Positions 15,364 to 16,258 of a stretch of 16,258 nt of DNA are shown piece by piece; within the stretch, counting starts at the first letter, position 1; every line of letters begins with the position of its first letter. The position numbers were made by a program, and so were the translations under genes. Below the pieces are notes generated by a model that saw nothing but the letters and a program-made list of their open reading frames with translations, did no database searches and was not told the origin of the DNA. The stretch comes from Frankiales bacterium (GTDB taxonomy: Bacteria; Actinomycetota; Actinomycetes; Mycobacteriales; SCTD01). The stretch covers positions 1-16,258 of the forward strand of contig JAODNS010000062.1 of the NCBI GenBank assembly GCA_025465145.1, written 5' to 3'.

Positions 15364-15392
15364 GGTATCTGCCGTTCAGTGTGCCCGGTCAC
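15364..15392 (-). promoter_or_regulatory. Candidate sigma-70-type promoter of pckG
   Basis: On the minus strand GTGACC (15387-15392) and GATACC (15364-15369) are separated by exactly 17 bp. The first is one base off TTGACC and the second is a weak -10. The resulting start would leave a leader of about 30 bases, consistent with the good ribosome binding site of pckG. The divergent hemolysin III-like gene shares this region. Confidence 0.35.
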
Positions 15393-15418
15393 TCTCGGTG
15401 GCGCACTACCCCTTGCCT

Positions 15419-16108
15419 GTGAGATCCCGCACCAGATCGGACATCGCTGTGGACACGCTGAACGACGTGGCGGAGGCGCTCAAGCCGCGGCTGCGCGGCG
15501 TCCTGCACGAGGCGGCGTTCGCGATCTCGCTGGTCACCGGCACCGTCCTGATCTGCCTGGCCGACGCCGGGCGGGAGCGGGTGGCGGCGAGCATCTACAG
15601 CGCCAGCGTCGCGCTGCTGTTCGGCACCTCCGCGGCCTACCACCGCGGCACCTGGTCGCCGCGGGCGCACGCGCTGATGGCCCGCCTCGACCACTCGATG
15701 ATCTTCCTGCTGATCGCGGGGACCTACACGCCGTTCTGCCTGCTCCTGCTCGACGGCACGACGCGCCTGGTGTTCCTGTCGATCGTCTGGGGCGGCGCCA
15801 TCACCGGGATCGTCCTGCGCAACACCGTCCGGCGGCCGGCCCGGTGGCTGTTCGTCGGGCTGTACCTCGCGCTCGGCTGGGTGGCGCTCGGGATCATGCC
15901 GGACGTGCTGCGCGAGGGCGGGCTCACCGTGCTCGCGCTGCTGCTGCTCGGGGGCCTGTTCTACAGCGTCGGGGCGGTCGTCTACGCGCGGCAGAGGCCG
16001 GACCCGTCGCCGTCCTGGTTCGGCTTCCACGAGGTCTTCCACGCCCTGACGCTGGCCGCGTTCGTCACGCACTACGTGGCCGTGTCGGTCGCGACCTACC
16101 GGGCCTGA
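15419..16108 (+). CDS. Hemolysin III family membrane protein (PAQR-like)
   Basis: The product (about 229 residues from GTG 15419, 236 from the alternative GTG 15398) is a seven-helix membrane protein of the HlyIII/YqfA/PAQR superfamily. Numbering from 15398, conserved elements are [13 protein letters not shown] (29-41), SAAYHRG (78-84, with S78 and H82), [17 protein letters not shown] (97-113) and [17 protein letters not shown] (209-225, with H211 and H215). The three histidines H82, H211 and H215 fit the zinc site known in PAQR receptors. The cellular role in bacteria is not settled, and true haemolysis should not be assumed. Neither start has a ribosome binding site; TACCCC six bases before 15419 is a near -10 match and favours the shorter form. 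The 3' end overlaps the convergent DUF255 gene by 13 bases. Confidence 0.85.
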   Translation: MRSRTRSDIAVDTLNDVAEALKPRLRGVLHEAAFAISLVTGTVLICLADAGRERVAASIYSASVALLFGTSAAYHRGTWSPRAHALMARLDHSMIFLLIAGTYTPFCLLLLDGTTRLVFLSIVWGGAITGIVLRNTVRRPARWLFVGLYLALGWVALGIMPDVLREGGLTVLALLLLGGLFYSVGAVVYARQRPDPSPSWFGFHEVFHALTLAAFVTHYVAVSVATYRA

Positions 16109-16258
16109 CGCACCCCGAGCTGCTCGCGCAGCCGATCGGCGTCCGTGGTCGGCGCCTCGCAGACGAACCCGCGGCAGACGTACGCGGCGCCCGGCGGCCG
16201 GCCCTCCACCAGCGGCCCCACGCCGACGACGACCGCGCCGGGTGAGCTGGCGAGGCGG
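16096..16258 (-). CDS. DUF255/thioredoxin-domain protein (YyaL-like), C-terminal end (partial)
   Basis: The frame enters from the right edge and ends with TAG at 16096-16098, giving 53 visible residues. The end contains AAYVCRGFVCEAPTTDADRL, matching the Y-C-x-x-x-x-C-x-x-P close of the long DUF255 proteins (thioredoxin-like N-terminus plus an (alpha/alpha)6 barrel, about 650-700 residues). The thioredoxin part lies outside the window. Function is not established. The assignment rests on this short stretch and on synteny: in M. tuberculosis the DUF255 gene Rv1084 converges on the hemolysin III-like gene Rv1085c in the same way. Confidence 0.65.
   Translation of the reverse strand, partial: RLASSPGAVVVGVGPLVEGRPPGAAYVCRGFVCEAPTTDADRLREQLGVRQAR

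Overview
The window is very GC-rich throughout, with strong G/C bias at third codon positions, frequent GTG starts and tightly packed or overlapping genes. The gene families and their order point to an actinobacterium (Actinomycetia). From memory, the set glpX, fumC, PIN-PhoH (PhoH2), short-chain Z-prenyl synthase, hemolysin III-like protein and DUF255/thioredoxin-like protein also sits together in Mycobacterium tuberculosis (Rv1099c, Rv1098c, Rv1095, Rv1086, Rv1085c, Rv1084), with the same relative orientations. I cannot name the genus from the sequence alone.

Layout. (1) Positions 1-1218 (+): the end of a molybdate permease gene (modB) coupled to modC. (2) Positions 1248-2998 (+): glpX (class II fructose-1,6-bisphosphatase) overlapping an exonuclease III/AP endonuclease gene. 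(3) Positions 2995-4535 (-): a FUSC-family membrane protein followed by a DUF1697 gene. (4) Positions 4536-6056: a repeat-rich segment around a minus-strand gene for an AbiEi/DUF559-like protein with a restriction-endonuclease-type core. It holds a 9-bp minisatellite, a 30-bp direct repeat, an 18-bp tandem repeat and many copies of a CCGGACGCAA-type motif. (5) Positions 6057-7448 (+): fumC, closed by a strong convergent hairpin. (6) Positions 7518-13092 (-): a tiny secreted two-cysteine peptide, phoH2 with a possible 21-codon leader ORF, a DUF885 metallopeptidase-like gene, a Z-farnesyl-diphosphate-synthase-type gene and a membrane GGDEF-EAL protein. (7) Positions 13093-13499: a probable frameshifted gene remnant and the pckG terminator. 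(8) Positions 13500-15326 (-): GTP-dependent PEP carboxykinase. (9) Positions 15419-16258: a hemolysin III-like gene (+) converging on the end of a DUF255 gene (-).

Themes. Central carbon metabolism is concentrated here: glpX and pckG are the two dedicated gluconeogenic steps and fumC feeds malate toward them. Three genes (glpX, FUSC, the prenyl synthase) have a TANNNT -10-like hexamer ending exactly 6 nt before the start codon, the layout expected for leaderless transcripts; for the prenyl synthase that hexamer contains the stop codon of the upstream GGDEF-EAL gene. Two convergent gene pairs overlap at their 3' ends. No tRNA, rRNA, CRISPR array, transposase or integrase was seen. The least ordinary parts are the repeat-flanked DUF559 segment, the possible proline-rich leader ORF before phoH2, the small secreted peptide and the multi-frame remnant near 13.3 kb. 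None amounts to a clear new system on sequence alone.
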